From positions 62,001 through 126,000 of the forward strand of contig JBLXFD010000010.1 in assembly GCA_048262455.1 (NCBI GenBank): a DNA stretch of 64,000 nucleotides. The letters run 5' to 3'. This document shows positions 24,525-34,769 of this stretch, piece after piece. The notes below the pieces were generated by a model. That model made no database searches. It was not told where the DNA came from and saw only the letters and a program-made list of their open reading frames with translations. This DNA comes from Psychromarinibacter sp048262455. Its GTDB lineage: Bacteria > Pseudomonadota > Alphaproteobacteria > Rhodobacterales > Rhodobacteraceae. Numbering within the stretch: the stretch's first letter is position 1; every line of letters begins with the position of its first letter. Both the position numbers and the translations under genes were made by a program.

Positions 24525-26771
24525 ATGGCGAAGAAGAAGAAAACCGCAAGCAACATCGCGGTCTGGATCATCCTTCTTCTGCTGATCGTCGGCCTCGCCG
24601 GCTTCGGCGCCACCAACTTCGGCGGCAACGTCAACGCGGTGGGCACCGTGGGCAACACCAAGATCGGCGTGAACCGCTACGCCCGCGAGCTGCAGCAGGA
24701 GATCACCCGCCTGTCGCAGCAGTTCGGCACCAACCTCACCTTCGCCCAGGCCCAGGCCTTCGGCATCGACCGCGCCGTGCTGCAGCGCATCATCGGCACC
24801 GTCGCGCTTGAGAACGAGGCAGAGCGCATCGGCCTCTCCGCCGGCGACGACCGGGTGCGGGACGAGCTGACCGGCATGACCGCCTTCCAGGGCGTCGACG
24901 GTACCTTCGACCGCGAGGGCTACCGCTTCGCGCTGGAACGCGCCGGGCTCAGCGAGGGCGAGTTCGAGGACACCCTGCGCCGCGACATCGCCCGCGGCCT
25001 GCTGCAGGCCGCCGTCTCCGGCGGCACCGACATGCCCGCCGCCTTCACCGACGCCCTGCTGACCTACCAGCGCGAGACCCGCGACATCACCTGGACGGTG
25101 CTGACCGCCGAGGACCTGGACCAGCCCGTCCCCGACCCCGCCGAGGACGAGCTGCGCGCCTACTGGGAGGAGAACGAGGCCGACTTCATGCTGCCCGAGG
25201 CCCGCCAGATCACCTACGCCTGGGTCACCCCCGCCATGGTCGCCGAAACGCTGGAGCCCGACGAGGAGGCCCTGCGCCGCCTCTACGAGGCGCGCTCGGC
25301 CGAGTTCAACCAGCCCGAGCGCCGGCTGGTGGAACGGCTGATCTTCACCACCGAGGAAGCCGCCGCCGAGGCCATGGCCTCGCTGGACGCCGGCGATGCC
25401 GAGTTCGAGGACCTGGTGGAGGCCCGCGGCCTTGAGCTGGCCGACATCGACCTCGGCGACGTCACCCGCGCCGAACTGGGCGCCGCCGCCGACACGGTCT
25501 TCGCGCTCGAGGAACCGGGTGTCGTCGGGCCGGTGGAAACCGACCTCGGCCCCGCGCTGCTGCGCATGAACGGCATCCTCGCCGCCCAGAGCACCTCCTT
25601 CGAGGAGGCCCGCCCGCAACTGCTGGACGCCTACGCCGCCGAGGCCGCCCGCGGCGCGATCGGCGAGATGATCGACACCGTAGAAGACCTGCTGGCCGGC
25701 GGCGCGACGCTGGAAGAAATCGCCGGCGAGACCGAGCTGGACCTGGCCCGGATCGCCTACGTCGAGGGCTCCGAAGAGGCCATCGCCGCCTACCCCGAGT
25801 TCCGCGACGCCGCCCTGGCCGCCCAGTCCGGCGACTTCCCCGAGCTGATCCAGGCCTCCGACGGCGCCATCTTCGCCCTGCGCCTGGACGAGGTGACCCC
25901 GCCGCGGGTGCAGCCCTTCGAGGAAGCCCGCGCCCGGGTCGAGGAGGAATGGGTCCGCACCCGCGTCCTCGCCGCGCTGACCGAACTGGCCGAGGCCCTG
26001 GCCGCCGATCTCGAGGCCGGCCTGGACACCACCCCGCCCGCGGAGCCGGAAGAAGCGGCGGCGGAGACGCCCGGGGATGACGCGCCGGCCGAGGAGGCGG
26101 TCGTGGACGAGGCGCCTGCTGACGAGGCACCCGCCGAGGAGGCAACCGCCGAAGAGGCACTTGCCGAAGAGGCAACCGCCGAGGAGGCGCTCGCCGAAGA
26201 GGCACTCGCCGAAGAGGCACTCGCCGAAGAGGCGCCCGCCGAGGAGGCGCTCGCCGAAGAGGCACCCGCCGAGGAGGCACCCGCCGAGGAGGCACCCGCC
26301 GAAGAGGCACTCGCCAAGGAGGCAACCGCCGAAGAGACACCCGCCGAAGAGGCAACCGTCGAAGAGGCACCCGCCGAGGAGGCAACCGCCGAGGAGGCAA
26401 CCGTCGAAGAGGCACCCGCCGAGGAAACCCCCGCCCCCGCCATCACCTGGAACGACCGCGACGGGCTCACCCGCGACGCCCGCGTGCCCGATACCCCGCA
26501 GGACTTCGTCCTCCAGGTCTTCGAGATGGCGCCCGAGGAGGCCCGCGTGATCCCCGGGATCACCTCGGTCTACGTGGTGCGGCTCGACGCGGTGACGGCG
26601 CCCGACCTGGCGGACGAGGCCATCGCGGGCCTTGCCCGGCAGCTGCGCGCCCAGGTGGCGCAGGCGGTGGGGGCGGACCTGCTGGAGGCCTATGCCACCG
26701 CTCTCGAGGCCGAGGCGGGCATCACGCTGAACCAGTCGGCGCTGAACGCCGTGCACGCGCAGTTCCAGTAA
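24525..26771 (+). CDS. PpiD/SurA-like membrane-anchored peptidyl-prolyl isomerase with a pentapeptide-repeat linker
   Basis: A 748-residue chaperone of the PpiD group, which helps proteins leaving the Sec translocon to fold in the periplasm. A short basic N-terminus (MAKKKKTAS) precedes one membrane helix (residues ~10-29). A SurA-N-type helical domain (about 40-190) and a parvulin-like region (about 210-400) follow. Residues 521-635 are 23 five-residue units of the AEEAP/AEEAT/AEEAL kind, strongly acidic. A C-terminal globular part (about 640-748) resumes after it. The linker is absent from typical PpiD proteins (~620 residues), which accounts for the extra length. trpE starts 5 bp later, so the two are co-transcribed. 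Confidence 0.85.
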   Translation: MAKKKKTASNIAVWIILLLLIVGLAGFGATNFGGNVNAVGTVGNTKIGVNRYARELQQEITRLSQQFGTNLTFAQAQAFGIDRAVLQRIIGTVALENEAERIGLSAGDDRVRDELTGMTAFQGVDGTFDREGYRFALERAGLSEGEFEDTLRRDIARGLLQAAVSGGTDMPAAFTDALLTYQRETRDITWTVLTAEDLDQPVPDPAEDELRAYWEENEADFMLPEARQITYAWVTPAMVAETLEPDEEALRRLYEARSAEFNQPERRLVERLIFTTEEAAAEAMASLDAGDAEFEDLVEARGLELADIDLGDVTRAELGAAADTVFALEEPGVVGPVETDLGPALLRMNGILAAQSTSFEEARPQLLDAYAAEAARGAIGEMIDTVEDLLAGGATLEEIAGETELDLARIAYVEGSEEAIAAYPEFRDAALAAQSGDFPELIQASDGAIFALRLDEVTPPRVQPFEEARARVEEEWVRTRVLAALTELAEALAADLEAGLDTTPPAEPEEAAAETPGDDAPAEEAVVDEAPADEAPAEEATAEEALAEEATAEEALAEEALAEEALAEEAPAEEALAEEAPAEEAPAEEAPAEEALAKEATAEETPAEEATVEEAPAEEATAEEATVEEAPAEETPAPAITWNDRDGLTRDARVPDTPQDFVLQVFEMAPEEARVIPGITSVYVVRLDAVTAPDLADEAIAGLARQLRAQVAQAVGADLLEAYATALEAEAGITLNQSALNAVHAQFQ
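26085..26429 (+). repeat. in-frame 15-bp tandem repeats (23 units) in the PpiD-like gene
   Basis: Twenty-three units of 15 bp, mostly variants of (C/A)(C/T)CGCCGAGGAGGCA, encode P/L/T-A-E-E-A pentapeptides. Units differ mainly in the first codon (CCC, CTC, ACC) and in GAA/GAG choice. Gain or loss of units would keep the frame, so linker length can vary freely between strains. Confidence 0.9.
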
Positions 26772-26776
26772 GCCAG

Positions 26777-28291
<1,515 letters not shown>

Positions 28292-28298
28292 GGGGTGT

Positions 28299-28754
28299 GG
28301 CGGGGTGAACCCCGCCCTACCACTCAATTCGAATGAAGCGCTGACCAGCCCCCGGGCAAGCCGAAGGCGCGGGGGCGAGCGCCTGCCCGTTCCGGCGGGC
28401 TGGCGCTTTGGGGGCCGCAGGGCAACACTCATTCGGAGTGCGAACTTGGTTGGAATAAAGCGCCCATGCCGAAGGTTAGATGCGCCAACCCACGGGCAGG
28501 CTCACGTTGCGCCATGGCGGGGTGAACCCCGCCCTACAGCTCAATCTCGAATGAAGCGCTGATCAGCCCCCGGACAAGCCGGAGGCGCGGGGGCGAGCGC
28601 CTGCCCGTTCCGGCGGGCTGGCGCTGTGTCGTCCTCGTGCAAGGCTCGTTCTGAGGGCGAACTTGGCAGGAATAAAGCGCCCACGCCAGACGTCGGCAGC
28701 GCCACCCCACGGGCAAGCTCACCTCGCGCCATAGGCGGGGTGAACCCCGCCCTA
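28299..28754. repeat. family B structured repeats, locus 2 (two units, minus orientation)
   Basis: This fills the convergent gap between trpE and aroB. Hairpin H1 (GGCGGGGTGAACCCCGCC on the plus strand) occurs at 28299-28316, 28516-28533 and 28734-28751, bracketing two full units of about 217 bp. Both read on the minus strand, the opposite of most other family B loci. H4 is GCCCCCG/CGGGGGC in both units. H3 is intact (AGCGCCTGCCCG/CGGGCTGGCGCT as read on plus). The last H1 is immediately followed by CTA (28752-28754), which is the TAG stop of aroB, so the repeat end and the gene end coincide. Confidence 0.85.
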
Positions 28755-29864
28755 CCGGCCCCGCAGGGCGTCCTCCAGCACGCCCCGCACCACCTCGCCC
28801 GGCACGTCCGAGGTGACGAAGGCGCGGCCGATCCCGCGGGCGAGGATGAAGCGCAGGCGGCCGTCCACCACCTTCTTGTCCTGCGCCATCAGCGCCAGCA
28901 GCCCCTCGGCCCCCGGCAGCTCTCCGTCGATGTCGGCAAGGTCCGTCTTCATCCCCATCTCCCGCAGGTGCGCCCGCACCCGCGAGGGGTCCTCCTGCGA
29001 GCACAGGCCCAGCCGCGCCGAGGTCTCGAAGGCCAGGGCGCAGCCGATCGCCACCCCCTCGCCGTGCAGCAGCCGGCCGGAATAGCCCGTCGCCGCCTCC
29101 AGCGCGTGGCAGAAGGTATGGCCGAGGTTCAGCAGCGCGCGGTCGCCCTGCTCGGTCTCGTCCCGCGCCACGATCTCGGCCTTCATCTGCACCGAGCGGT
29201 GCACCGCCCGCGCCCGCAGCCCCGCGTCGCCGGCCGCCAGCGCGGGCCCCTCCGCCTCCAGCCACTCGAAGAAGGCCGCGTCCCCCAGCAGCCCGTACTT
29301 CACCACCTCGCCGTAGCCCGCAAGGAAGTCCCGCGGCGCCAGGGTGGCCAGCGCGTCGATGTCGGCCAGCACCAGCGCCGGCTGGTGGAAGGCGCCCACC
29401 AGGTTCTTGCCCTGGGCCGCGTTGATGCCGGTCTTGCCGCCGACCGAGCTGTCCACCTGCGCCAGCAGGCTGGTGGGGATCTGTACGAAGCGCACCCCGC
29501 GCCGCAGCACCGCGGCGGCGAAGCCCGCCAGATCGCCGATCACCCCGCCGCCAAGGGCGATGACGATGTCGCGCCGCTCGACCTTCTGGTCCAGCAGCCA
29601 GTCGACGGTGCGGGTGAGGTTGGCCCAGTCCTTGGTGGCCTCCCCGGGCGGCAGCGCCAGCGCCTCGCTGGAAATGCCTTCGGCGGCCAGCGCGGCCTCT
29701 AGCGCCGGCAGGTGATTGGCGGCCACGTTGGTGTCGGTGACGATCACCGCGCGGGGGCGCGCCAGCAGCGGCGCGATCTCGGCTCCCGCCCGGCCGATCA
29801 GCCCCGCGCCGATGCGCACGTCGTAGGACCGCGCGCCCAGTTCCACCCGTACCGTGTCGTTCAT
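28752..29864 (-). CDS. aroB: 3-dehydroquinate synthase
   Basis: A 370-residue NAD- and metal-dependent enzyme of the shikimate pathway (DAHP to 3-dehydroquinate). Visible landmarks are GGGVIGDLAGFAA, IPTSLLAQVDSSVGGKTGIN, the metal-binding Glu in GYGEVVKYGLL, LNLGHTFCHALE with its metal-binding His, and LHGEGVAIG. It overlaps the aroK stop (ATGA), so the two shikimate genes are translationally coupled in the order aroK-aroB. The TAG stop directly abuts the H1 hairpin of a family B repeat. Nothing appears truncated. Confidence 0.95.
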   Translation of the reverse strand: MNDTVRVELGARSYDVRIGAGLIGRAGAEIAPLLARPRAVIVTDTNVAANHLPALEAALAAEGISSEALALPPGEATKDWANLTRTVDWLLDQKVERRDIVIALGGGVIGDLAGFAAAVLRRGVRFVQIPTSLLAQVDSSVGGKTGINAAQGKNLVGAFHQPALVLADIDALATLAPRDFLAGYGEVVKYGLLGDAAFFEWLEAEGPALAAGDAGLRARAVHRSVQMKAEIVARDETEQGDRALLNLGHTFCHALEAATGYSGRLLHGEGVAIGCALAFETSARLGLCSQEDPSRVRAHLREMGMKTDLADIDGELPGAEGLLALMAQDKKVVDGRLRFILARGIGRAFVTSDVPGEVVRGVLEDALRGR

Positions 29865-30475
29865 TCCACCGTCTCCAGAACATCGGGGCGCGTCGCCAGC
29901 ACGCCGGCCACCTGGTCGGCCATTTCCTCGATCGTGTAGTCGGCGTCGGCGTCGGCCACCAGGTCGGCCAGGGCGTAGACCGGACCGCGGCTTTCGCACA
30001 GCTGGCGCAGGGTGGCCAGCGGGTCGGCGGTGCGCAGCAGCGGCCGGGTGCTCTTGTGGCGTACCCGCTGCCACAGCAGGTCAAGATCCGCCCGCAGCCA
30101 GACCGCCACCCCCATGCGCGAGATCACCTCGCGGTTCTGCGCCGCAAGGTAGGCGCCGCCGCCGGTGGACAGGACGGCGGGCCCCGATTCCAGCAGCCGG
30201 GTGATGATCTGGGTTTCCTTCTCGCGGAAGAAGGGCTCGCCGTACCGCTCGAATATCTCGGGGATCGAGAGGTTGGCGGCGGCCACGATCTCGTGATCGG
30301 AATCGAGGAACGGCACCGCCAGAAGCCGCGCCAGCGCCGCCCCGACCGCCGTCTTGCCCGAACCCATCATGCCCACAAGCACCACGGTCTTCTTCAGCCG
30401 ATAACCCAAAACGGCACAGTCCCGCCTAAAACTTTCTGCCGCGACTGAATGGCGTGTCGCGCGGAAAATTGCCAT
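29861..30475 (-). CDS. aroK: shikimate kinase
   Basis: A P-loop kinase that phosphorylates shikimate. Walker A is GMMGSGKT; DSDHEIVAAANLSIPEIFERYGEPFFREKE carries the shikimate-binding Asp and Arg; STGGGAYL is the substrate-binding Gly-rich loop; TRPLL is the lid arginine. With the ATG at 30475 the protein is 204 residues. However, TATATA lies directly before that ATG and looks like a -10 box, so translation may start at the TTG at 30409 (182 residues, beginning GYRLKKTVVLVG), which matches the usual short N-terminus. The stop overlaps the aroB start. It is divergent from a tiny membrane-protein gene. Confidence 0.92.
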   Translation of the reverse strand: MAIFRATRHSVAAESFRRDCAVLGYRLKKTVVLVGMMGSGKTAVGAALARLLAVPFLDSDHEIVAAANLSIPEIFERYGEPFFREKETQIITRLLESGPAVLSTGGGAYLAAQNREVISRMGVAVWLRADLDLLWQRVRHKSTRPLLRTADPLATLRQLCESRGPVYALADLVADADADYTIEEMADQVAGVLATRPDVLETVE

Positions 30476-30526
30476 ATATAAATCCTGAAGGCCGCGACCG
30501 AAGACGGCGACACGGGGGCTAGGGCC

Positions 30527-30664
30527 ATGATCCGCATCTTGCTGAAGCTTCTGATCTTCCTGCTGGTGGTGGGTGCGATCGGCGTTGCGGGCTATGCCTA
30601 CCTCGGCGACCTCTCGCCCGAGCAGAACGATGTCAGCGAACCGGTGATGCTGGATGGCGGCTGA
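30527..30664 (+). CDS. 45-residue single-helix membrane protein
   Basis: A very short gene encoding one hydrophobic helix (LLKLLIFLLVVGAIGVAGYAYL, roughly residues 5-26) followed by a short acidic tail ending VMLDGG. I recognise no named family. It overlaps the start of the next gene by 11 bp, and the two lie on one transcript divergent from aroK. GGGGCTAGGGCC precedes the ATG. The topology suggests an inner-membrane protein with the tail in the periplasm, or an uncleaved signal anchor. A gene of this size is easily skipped by length filters. Confidence 0.65.
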   Translation: MIRILLKLLIFLLVVGAIGVAGYAYLGDLSPEQNDVSEPVMLDGG

Positions 30665-32198
30665 AACTCGCGCCCTTCTGCTGGCCTGCGCGCTGATCGC
30701 CGGGCCCGCCGCCGCACAGGACCGCCCGCTGTCGGCGATCGACTGGCTGTCCGACAGCGTCGACGCCGAGGTGCTGCCGCCGCCCCTCGACGCGCCGCAG
30801 GACGAGCCCGCCACCAGCCCCGGACTGGGGACAGAGACCATCGCCGTCACCCCGCTGGGCGAGGTCAGCCAGGACGCGGTGGGGCTGCTGCCCTCCTCCG
30901 TCACCGGGCTGCCGCGCGATCTTTGGGGCGCCACCCCCAGCACCGAGCTGGCAGAGGGCTTCGCCCGCCTGCGCGAGGGGCTGATGCCCGCGATGCAGGA
31001 GCTGCTGTTCACCCTGCTGCTGGCCGAGCTTGACCCCCCCGCCGACAGCGACCCCAGCGGCGCGCTGTTCCTGGCGCGGGTCGACACGCTGATGGCGCTG
31101 GGGGCGGTGGAACAGGCGCAGGCGCTGCTGGAACGGGCCGGCGCCGGCACCGCCGCGGGCTTTCGCCGGCTGTTCGACGCCACCCTGCTGACCGGCACCG
31201 AGAACCGCGCCTGCGAGGTGCTGCGCACCAAGCCCGACCTCGCGCCGGGGCTGGCGGCGCAGATCTTCTGCCTGGCCCGCAACAAGGACTGGAACGCCGC
31301 CGTGGTCACGCTGGAGACCGGGCGCGCGCTGGGGGAACTGGAGGGCGCCGAGGACGCGATACTGGCGCGGTTCCTCGACCCCGAGCTGTTCGAGGAGGCG
31401 CCGCTGCTGGCCCCGCCCACGCGCCCCACGCCGCTGGTGTACCGGCTGTACGAGGCGATCGGAGAGCCGATCCCCACCGGCAACCTGCCGCTGCCCTTCG
31501 CCCAGGCGGACCTGTTGCTGAACAGCGCATGGAAGGCCCAGATCGAGGCGGGGGAACGGCTGGCGCGCTCCGGCGCGCTGGACGCGAACCGGCTGCTGGG
31601 GCTTTACACCGAACGCCAGCCCGCCGCGTCGGGCGGGGTCTGGGACCGGGTCGCCGCGATCCAGGGGCTGGAGGCGGCGTTGACCGGCAGCGACCCCGAG
31701 GCCATCGCCGACGCGCTGATGCTGGCGCGCGCCGCGCTCGGCGAGGCCGGGTTGCAGCCGGTGCTGGCGCGGCTCTACGCCGAACGGCTGGCGGGCGTCG
31801 CGCTGGAGGGCGAGGCGAAGTCGCTGGCCTTCGAGCTGTCGCTGCTGTCGCCGCGCTACGAGGCGGCGGCGCTGGCGCACGAGCCCGCCGACCCGCGCGA
31901 ACGCTTCCTGTCCGCCGTGGCGCGGGGCGATGTCACCGGCGCCGCGCCCCATGACGCCACCGCAGAGGCCGTGGCCGACGGCTTTGCCGCCGCCGCGCCG
32001 CCGGCCCGGCTTGCGGCGCTGGTCGAGGGCGGCGACCTGGGCGCGGCGATCCTGCGGGCGATCCGCATGGCCACCGACGGCGCCAACGGCGATCTCGACA
32101 AGATCTCCGGCGCCATCGCCCTGTTCCGCGCCATCGGGCTGGAGGACACCGCGCGCCGCTACGCGCTGCAGGCGATGCTGCTGGTCGAGGACGCATGA
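30654..32198 (+). CDS. exported hypothetical protein, alpha-helical
   Basis: A 514-residue protein without a recognised family. A Sec signal peptide (residues ~1-21, ALLLACALIAGPAAAQ) is clear. The rest is rich in Ala, Leu and Glu in regular helical patterns, with internal similarity between successive ~35-residue segments that suggests a TPR/Sel1-like helical solenoid; this is inference from composition. It contains one cysteine pair (NRACEVL and QIFCLARN) that could form a disulfide. The start overlaps the 45-residue gene, and its stop overlaps xerD (ATGA), so all three are coupled. Likely a periplasmic scaffold or envelope protein. Confidence 0.7.
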   Translation: MAAETRALLLACALIAGPAAAQDRPLSAIDWLSDSVDAEVLPPPLDAPQDEPATSPGLGTETIAVTPLGEVSQDAVGLLPSSVTGLPRDLWGATPSTELAEGFARLREGLMPAMQELLFTLLLAELDPPADSDPSGALFLARVDTLMALGAVEQAQALLERAGAGTAAGFRRLFDATLLTGTENRACEVLRTKPDLAPGLAAQIFCLARNKDWNAAVVTLETGRALGELEGAEDAILARFLDPELFEEAPLLAPPTRPTPLVYRLYEAIGEPIPTGNLPLPFAQADLLLNSAWKAQIEAGERLARSGALDANRLLGLYTERQPAASGGVWDRVAAIQGLEAALTGSDPEAIADALMLARAALGEAGLQPVLARLYAERLAGVALEGEAKSLAFELSLLSPRYEAAALAHEPADPRERFLSAVARGDVTGAAPHDATAEAVADGFAAAAPPARLAALVEGGDLGAAILRAIRMATDGANGDLDKISGAIALFRAIGLEDTARRYALQAMLLVEDA

Positions 32199-33133
32199 CA
32201 CGCCACTGGGTGCAGAGCTTTCTCGAGGCGCAGGCGGCGGAACTGGACGCGGCGCGCAACACCCAGCTTGCCTATGCCCGCGACCTGCGCGACTTCGGCG
32301 ACTGGCTGGACCGGCGCGGCATGGACTACCTGGCCGCGCAGCGCGGCGACGTCGAGGCCTACCTCGTTTACTGCGACGCCCAGGGGCTGGCGAAATCCAC
32401 CCGCGCCCGGCGGCTCTCGGCGATCCGGCAGCTCTACCGCTTCGCCTTCGAGGAAGGCTGGCGCGGCGACAATCCGGCGATCCAGATCAAGGGCCCGGGC
32501 CGCGAGGCGCGGCTGCCCAAGACCCTGTCGGTGCCCGAGATCGACCTGCTGCTGGCGGCGGCGCGCACCCACGGGCGCGGCAGGCTGGACCGGCTGCGCA
32601 ACACCTGCCTGCTGGAACTGCTCTACGCCACCGGGATGCGGGTCAGCGAGCTGGTCACCCTGCCCGCCGCCGCCGCCCGGGGCGACCCGAGGATGCTGCT
32701 GGTGCGCGGCAAGGGCGGTAAGGAACGGATGGTGCCGCTGTCCCCCCCGGCGCGAGAGGCGCTGGCGGTCTGGCTGGCCAGCCGGGACGAGCAGCAGGCG
32801 GCGGCGCAGAAAGAGGGCGCGGCGGCGACACCCTTCCTCTTCCCCTCGCGCGGCAAGGGCGGCCACCTGACGCGGCACCGGTTCTACATGCTGATCAAGG
32901 AACTGGCGGTGGCGGGTGGCGTCGACCCCGCCAAGGTCACGCCCCACACCCTGCGCCACGCCTTCGCCACCCACCTGCTGGCCAACGGCGCCGACCTCGT
33001 GTCGATCCAGACCCTGCTGGGCCACGCCGATGTCTCCACCACCGAGATCTACACCCACGTGCTGGACGAGCGGCTGAAGGAGCTGGTGCTGGAACACCAC
33101 CCGCTGGCGCAGCCCCCTGGCTCCCGCGACTGA
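32195..33133 (+). CDS. xerD: site-specific tyrosine recombinase XerD
   Basis: A 312-residue recombinase that resolves chromosome dimers at dif together with XerC. The N-terminal SAM-like core-binding domain (residues 1-95) is followed by the catalytic domain with Arg149 (TGMRVSEL), His251 and Arg254 (HTLRHAFATHLL), His277 (LLGHADVS) and the nucleophile Tyr286. All are present. An extra Ala/Gln-rich stretch (about residues 198-212) lengthens one loop. Housekeeping identity is supported by its coupling to the upstream operon and the absence of mobile genes around it. It is slightly longer than E. coli XerD (298). Confidence 0.92.
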   Translation: MTRHWVQSFLEAQAAELDAARNTQLAYARDLRDFGDWLDRRGMDYLAAQRGDVEAYLVYCDAQGLAKSTRARRLSAIRQLYRFAFEEGWRGDNPAIQIKGPGREARLPKTLSVPEIDLLLAAARTHGRGRLDRLRNTCLLELLYATGMRVSELVTLPAAAARGDPRMLLVRGKGGKERMVPLSPPAREALAVWLASRDEQQAAAQKEGAAATPFLFPSRGKGGHLTRHRFYMLIKELAVAGGVDPAKVTPHTLRHAFATHLLANGADLVSIQTLLGHADVSTTEIYTHVLDERLKELVLEHHPLAQPPGSRD

Positions 33134-33154
33134 CCGCCCCCAAGGAATACGCCA

Positions 33155-33577
33155 ATGCAGCCGCGCATCTCCGTCCTGACGCTCGCCGTCGCCGACCTCG
33201 AGCGGTCGGTCGCCTTCTACCGCGACGGGCTCGGCCTGCCCACCGAGGGCATCATCGGGCAGGAGTTCGAGCATGGCGCGGTGGCCTTCTTCCCCCTCTC
33301 GGGCGGGCTGATGCTGGGGCTCTGGGCGCAGGCGGACCTGGCCCATAACTCCGGCCTGCCCGCGCGCGCCGTGGTGTCCACCGCCGGCAGCATCGCCCAC
33401 AACGTGAACCGCCGGGACGAGGTTGACGCGGTGATGGAAGAGGCGCGGCAGGCCGGGGCGACGATCGTGAAGACGCCGCAGGACACCTTCTACGGCGGCT
33501 ATGCCGGCTATTTCACCGACCCCGACGACCACCTCTGGGAAGTGGTCTGGAACCCGCAGATGCTGCCCGGCGACTGA
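33155..33577 (+). CDS. VOC superfamily (glyoxalase-like) protein
   Basis: A 140-residue metal-binding-fold protein of the vicinal oxygen chelate superfamily. Two beta-alpha-beta-beta-beta modules are visible: ISVLTLAVADLERSVAFYRDGLGL opening the first and VNRRDEVDAVMEEARQAGATIV opening the second. The C-terminal FTDPDDHLWEVVWNP is the usual closing strand with a metal-ligand glutamate. The reaction (glyoxalase, dioxygenase, antibiotic-binding) cannot be told. It follows xerD by 21 bp and may be read from the same transcript. Confidence 0.87.
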   Translation: MQPRISVLTLAVADLERSVAFYRDGLGLPTEGIIGQEFEHGAVAFFPLSGGLMLGLWAQADLAHNSGLPARAVVSTAGSIAHNVNRRDEVDAVMEEARQAGATIVKTPQDTFYGGYAGYFTDPDDHLWEVVWNPQMLPGD

Positions 33578-33687
33578 AACCCCGCCCGCCTGTCTACCAT
33601 TCCGCCAGCGCCGCCCTTATGACCTTGGGTCAGCAGCCCCGCCGCCACCAACGCGCGGCGCGGCAGGTTTGAAAAGGGAGAGCGTAG

Positions 33688-34740
33688 ATGGCCGAAGCGG
33701 ACAGTCAGCAGCGGATGGGGGTGGCGCTTGTCGGCGCCGGCATGATCGCCGGAACCCATATCAAGGCCCTCTCGGCGGCCCGCGCCAACCTGCGCCTCGC
33801 CGCCGTCGTCTCTCGCCACCCCGACAAGGCTGCGCCGCTGGCGCAGCAATACGCGGGCGAGGCCCCCCGCTTCACCGCCGACCTGCAGGCCGTCGCCGCC
33901 GATCCCGACATCGCCTTCGCCATCGTCGCCACCCCGCCCAGCGTCCGCACCGAGGTGATCGGGCCCCTCGCCCGCGCCGGCAAGCACATCCTGCTGGAAA
34001 AGCCGGTGGGCCGGAACGCCGCCGAGGCGCTGGAGGTGGTGGAGCTTTGCGAACGCGCGGGCGTCACCCTCGGCATCCTGCTGCAGCACCGGGTCCGCCC
34101 GCCCTCCCTCGCCGCCGCGCGCTACGTGGAAAGCGGCGAGCTGGGGCGGCTGGGGCTGGTGGAGATCGCGGCGCCGCTCTGGCGCGACCAGTCCTACTAC
34201 GACGAGCTGGGGCGCGGCACCTACGCCCGCGACGGCGGCGGCGTGATGATCACCAACGCCATCCACTCGCTGGACCTCGCCCTCAGCCTCACCGGCCCGG
34301 TGACCCACGTGCAGGCGATGACCGCCACCACGGTGCTGCACCGCATGGAGGCAGAGGATTTCGCCGTCGCCGGCCTGCGCTTTGCCTCGGGGGCGGTGGG
34401 GTCCTTCATCGCCAGCACCGCGATCCAGCCGCACCGGACCGAGACCATCACCCTGCACTTCGAGCGCGCCTCGCTGAAGATCGACAAGGACGCGCTGGAG
34501 ATCAACTGGCGCGACGGGCGGCGCGAGGTGGAGGCGCAGAGCCCCCCGGCCGAAGAGGGCGCGCACATGACCGGCGGGCGGCACGAATGGCACCAGGCGG
34601 TGATCGAGCAGTTCGCCGAGGCGGTGCGCGATGGCGTCAGGCCGGTGGCCACGGGGCGCGAGGCGCTGGTGGCGCACCGGCTGATCGAGGCGGTCGAGGC
34701 CTCGTCCCGCAGCGGCCGGGTGGTGGAACTGGAGGGGTAG
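33688..34740 (+). CDS. Gfo/Idh/MocA family NAD(P)-dependent oxidoreductase
   Basis: A 350-residue sugar- or polyol-type dehydrogenase. The N-terminal Rossmann domain has LVGAGMIAGTH (GxGxxG, near residue 14) and the family marker EKPVG, whose lysine (about residue 111) is catalytic. The C-terminal substrate domain contains GGGVMITNAIHSLDLALSL with the catalytic histidine. The substrate is unknown. It sits alone just before the purine-ureide cluster but is convergent with it, so a role in that pathway is not implied. AAAAGGGAGAGCG precedes the start. Confidence 0.9.
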   Translation: MAEADSQQRMGVALVGAGMIAGTHIKALSAARANLRLAAVVSRHPDKAAPLAQQYAGEAPRFTADLQAVAADPDIAFAIVATPPSVRTEVIGPLARAGKHILLEKPVGRNAAEALEVVELCERAGVTLGILLQHRVRPPSLAAARYVESGELGRLGLVEIAAPLWRDQSYYDELGRGTYARDGGGVMITNAIHSLDLALSLTGPVTHVQAMTATTVLHRMEAEDFAVAGLRFASGAVGSFIASTAIQPHRTETITLHFERASLKIDKDALEINWRDGRREVEAQSPPAEEGAHMTGGRHEWHQAVIEQFAEAVRDGVRPVATGREALVAHRLIEAVEASSRSGRVVELEG

Positions 34741-34769
34741 GCGCCCGCCTGCCCCCCCGGCACCCCCGC

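Noticed and set aside
24348..26756. 802-codon antisense frame opposite the PpiD-like gene
   Set aside because: It is the mirror of the 15-bp repeat and of GC-biased codons; its Gly/Leu/Cys-rich repeats match no protein and it lacks a ribosome-binding site.
29861..31483. A 540-codon frame extending aroK upstream across the divergent promoter
   Set aside because: The extension runs antisense over the secreted hypothetical gene, is Ser/Arg-rich, and has no counterpart in shikimate kinases.
32195..33133. Tyrosine recombinase as a sign of a prophage or integrative element
   Set aside because: All features are those of housekeeping XerD; there are no phage genes, attachment duplications or cargo around it.
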